Positions 62,027 to 64,000 of a DNA stretch of 64,000 bases are shown in pieces (within the stretch, counting starts at the first letter, position 1; every line of letters begins with the position of its first letter). Under the pieces are notes generated by a model, which saw only the letters and a list, made by a program, of their open reading frames with translations, ran no database searches and was not told the DNA's origin. The position numbers and the translations under genes are program-made. The stretch spans positions 181,425 to 245,424 of the forward strand of contig JAIORZ010000002.1 of NCBI GenBank assembly GCA_021107855.1, given 5' to 3'. This DNA comes from an archaeon. GTDB taxonomy: Archaea; Nanobdellota; Nanobdellia; Pacearchaeales; GW2011-AR1.

Positions 62027-63181
62027 ATGAGGATTAAAACTTTAAAGGATTTTAATTTTAATGAGAAGACTGCTTTATTAAGGTCGGATTTGAATTCGGA
62101 TGTCGTCGACGGGAAAGTTCTGAAAGGAGAGCGGATTAAAGAAAGTATCAAAACAATTAATGCATTGAGGAAAGCAGGGGCAAAGGTTGTAATTCTAGCG
62201 CATCAAGGAAACGTTGGAAAGAAGAATTTTTTAGGATTAAAACAACATGCGAAATTACTAGGAAAATATGTCAAATTTGTAGATGATATTGCAGGAAAGA
62301 AGGCAGTTAGCGCGATTAAAGGCATGAAAAAAGGAGATGCTATCTTACTCGATAATGTGAGAAAGGTTAAAGATGAATTCTTCCCAAAAAAGAAAGGAAA
62401 TATTCTACTAAAGAAACTTTTACCACTAATTGATATCTATATCAATGATGCTTTCTCGGTTTCACACCGAAATCACACTTCTATCGTCGGGTTCGCAAAG
62501 AAACTACCGAGCGGCATTGGGCTATTGTTTGAGAAGGAGATTGGGGCATTGGAGAAGATTTCCATGAAAGGTTGTTTGTTTGTTTTGGGTGGGGCTAAGG
62601 GTGAGAGTGATGTTAAGTTATTAGGTAGGGGAAATCGGGTTTTGGCGTGTGGGCTTTTTGGGCAGACTTGTTTGGCGGCTAAGGGTTTTAAGTTTGGTTT
62701 TCAGGATGAGTTTTTGAAGAAGACGGTTTTGACCAAGTTAAGTTATGATGGGTTTTTGAAGAAACTGAAAAGAAAACTGAAGGGCGTTGGGATGCCTGTG
62801 GATTTTGCTGTTGCGGCTAGAGGAAAGAGGAAAGAGTTTGAGTTGGGGAAGTTTCCTATGGATTTGAGAATTGAGGATATTGGCAAGACTACAATGAAGA
62901 GGTATTGTAAAATAATTAGGAAGGCGAAAGCTGTTTATATGAAGGGTCCGGCGGGGTGGGCTGAGGACAAGAGGTTTGCTAAGGGGACTGTTGAGATTTT
63001 GAAGGCTGTTGCGGACTGTAAAGGGTTTAGTCTGGTCGGAGGCGGGCAGTTAAGTGGTGCGATTGAGAGGTCGAGAATTTCTAAGAAGAGGTTTGGGCAT
63101 GTGAGTTTGTCTGGTGGGGCGCTGTTGGCGTTTGTGGCGGGGGAGAAGTTGGCTGGGTTGAGGGCGTTGGGGTATTATTGA
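62027..63181 (+). CDS. pgk: Phosphoglycerate kinase
   Basis: The N-terminal ALLRSDLNSDVVDGKVLKGERIKESIKTI is the substrate-binding start. VVILAHQGN, NDAFSVSHRNHTSIVGF and the C-terminal FSLVGGGQLSGAIER (GGG nucleotide loop, normally GGGDT) complete the PGK pattern. 384 aa. It makes ATP and 3-phosphoglycerate in lower glycolysis. An SD GGTGA lies seven bases before the ATG. The third quarter of the gene is strongly G-rich and C-poor, the extreme of the compositional trend in the window. Confidence 0.93.
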   Translation: MRIKTLKDFNFNEKTALLRSDLNSDVVDGKVLKGERIKESIKTINALRKAGAKVVILAHQGNVGKKNFLGLKQHAKLLGKYVKFVDDIAGKKAVSAIKGMKKGDAILLDNVRKVKDEFFPKKKGNILLKKLLPLIDIYINDAFSVSHRNHTSIVGFAKKLPSGIGLLFEKEIGALEKISMKGCLFVLGGAKGESDVKLLGRGNRVLACGLFGQTCLAAKGFKFGFQDEFLKKTVLTKLSYDGFLKKLKRKLKGVGMPVDFAVAARGKRKEFELGKFPMDLRIEDIGKTTMKRYCKIIRKAKAVYMKGPAGWAEDKRFAKGTVEILKAVADCKGFSLVGGGQLSGAIERSRISKKRFGHVSLSGGALLAFVAGEKLAGLRALGYY

Positions 63182-63219
63182 ATAGAAAGGTTATTTAATG
63201 TGGGAGTCTTTGTTATATT

Positions 63220-64000
63220 ATGGGTTATGATTTAGCAAAGAGATATGCGAAAGAGCTTTCTTTTCTTGGAGAAGGTAATGGTAATTTTAATTTTCTGGTT
63301 CAAGAAGGAGAGAAGAAGTGTGTTTTGAGGTTTAAGAAAAGTAAAGAAAAGCAGTTTATGGATAGCCTTGAGAGAGAGCATGTTTTTTTGAAGTATTTTA
63401 AATCTAAGGGGATTGATTTTTGTCCCAAGGCTCTTTATTATGATAAGGCTAGGAATTTTTTGGTTCAGAGTTTTATTGAGGGGAAGAAGTTGGGGCAGCG
63501 GGATTTTTCTCATAAGGTTATTGACTTGTTTGCTAAGAAAATTTGGGAGATTTTCAGTTTAAGTGTTAGTGATTTTCATAAGTTTTGCAAGAAAAATGGG
63601 GTTAAGAAATATGAGAGGGACGACCCTATTGAGAGTTTGAAAAAGTTTGGGTTTAAGAGATTTGAGGGGCTTAGTGAGGAAGCCGTTGATAGTGAGACTC
63701 GGGCATGGATAAAGAAAAAATTGGATGAGAATTTGGAGTTTCTTAAGGGTGAGGAGCATGATGATAAAGAGGGAGGGTTTTCTGCTGGAGTGATTCAGAA
63801 TGATGTCTTTATTGAGGCGGATGGCAAGATGTCTTTTTATGATTTTGAGTTTGTTAATATTTATGATGGACCGCCTTTGGTTTGGATAAAGATTCATGGA
63901 GATTTTAGTGAAGAGCAATTTGATTATTTATTGGATCGATATTCTCATTATTCTGGAGTTAGTAAGGAGAAGTTACTTGAGGGAATTCGAGCTAGGGAGA
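63220..64000 (+). CDS. APH/choline-kinase-like phosphotransferase, 3' end beyond window
   Basis: Not in the ORF track because no stop is reached. ATG 63220 opens MGYDLAKRYAKELSFLGEGN, then GNFNFLVQEGEKKCVLRF (glycine-rich loop and lysine of a protein-kinase-like fold). VIQNDVFIEADGKMSFYDFEFVNIYDGPP corresponds to the Brenner motif and DFE metal site of aminoglycoside/choline kinases, with Gln in place of the usual His in HxD. It would phosphorylate a small alcohol or sugar. The partial length is 260 codons. Confidence 0.7.
   Translation, partial: MGYDLAKRYAKELSFLGEGNGNFNFLVQEGEKKCVLRFKKSKEKQFMDSLEREHVFLKYFKSKGIDFCPKALYYDKARNFLVQSFIEGKKLGQRDFSHKVIDLFAKKIWEIFSLSVSDFHKFCKKNGVKKYERDDPIESLKKFGFKRFEGLSEEAVDSETRAWIKKKLDENLEFLKGEEHDDKEGGFSAGVIQNDVFIEADGKMSFYDFEFVNIYDGPPLVWIKIHGDFSEEQFDYLLDRYSHYSGVSKEKLLEGIRARE

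Overview
The window looks like chromosomal DNA of a small-genome archaeon, most likely a DPANN lineage of the Pacearchaeota/Woesearchaeota/Nanoarchaeota type. The reasons are: a TATA-box binding protein, FEN1 with a PCNA-binding tail, family B DNA polymerase, archaeal Elp3, archaeal-type ThrRS and TrpRS, class III-signal-peptide pilins with an archaellum-like ATPase and membrane platform, KaiC-like ATPases, a 16S-tRNA-Ala-23S operon with processing stems, a tRNA with an intron at position 37/38, and many TATA-driven genes whose most plausible start lies where transcription should begin. The assignment below domain level is an inference. No origin-binding protein gene, 5S rRNA or CRISPR array was seen.

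Layout. 0-12.5 kb: end of a MetRS, a HAD phosphatase, a PIN-nuclease/receiver fusion with an overlapping partner gene, a membrane receptor-like protein ending in a degenerate class III cyclase domain, TrpRS, ThrRS, a KaiC-like ATPase, a small metallopeptidase, a methyltransferase and Elp3. 12.5-18.1 kb: a type IV pilus/archaellum-like operon (membrane winged-helix protein, secretion ATPase, two platform proteins, KaiC/ArlH-like ATPase) with a convergent pilin. 18.3-30 kb: a lysine-tailed basic protein, a P-type cation ATPase, several unknown proteins, endonuclease III, a large secreted GH42-like protein, CysRS, a pilin-like protein and tRNA-Phe. 30.4-36.4 kb: AT-rich accessory DNA with RNase P RNA, a gene cluster (HTH_10 regulator, FcoT-like hotdog enzyme, alpha/beta hydrolase, methyltransferase, small ORF) sharing a promoter motif and lying between 37-bp direct repeats, then pcm and a possible two-gene defence module. 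36.5-41.5 kb: rRNA operon on the minus strand. 41.6-52 kb: secreted coiled-coil protein, phosphoglycerate mutase, intron-containing tRNA-Thr, TBP, topoisomerase IB, Ca/Na exchanger, FEN1 and PolB. 52-64 kb: glucan storage and lower glycolysis (SIS isomerase, GT4 glycosyltransferase, GH57, GH15, GH13 branching-type enzyme, GAPDH, PGK) with a MinD-like ATPase between two DUF5752 paralogues.

How it fits together. The 52-64 kb genes would build and degrade an alpha-glucan and feed GAPDH, PGK and the mutase at 42.6 kb, so the cell probably gets ATP from stored or imported glucan. The pilus genes, pilins and GH42-like protein give it a surface. The most unusual items are: the PIN-receiver fusion; the island with a shared operator-TATA module; a roughly 33-bp hairpin repeat found in frame inside two conserved genes and once between genes; a heptanucleotide repeat inside elp3; and a DNA polymerase motif A with the usual tyrosine replaced by histidine. 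Strand composition changes along the window: minus-strand genes left of about 45 kb read C-rich on the plus strand, whereas genes of either orientation at the right end read G-rich or balanced.
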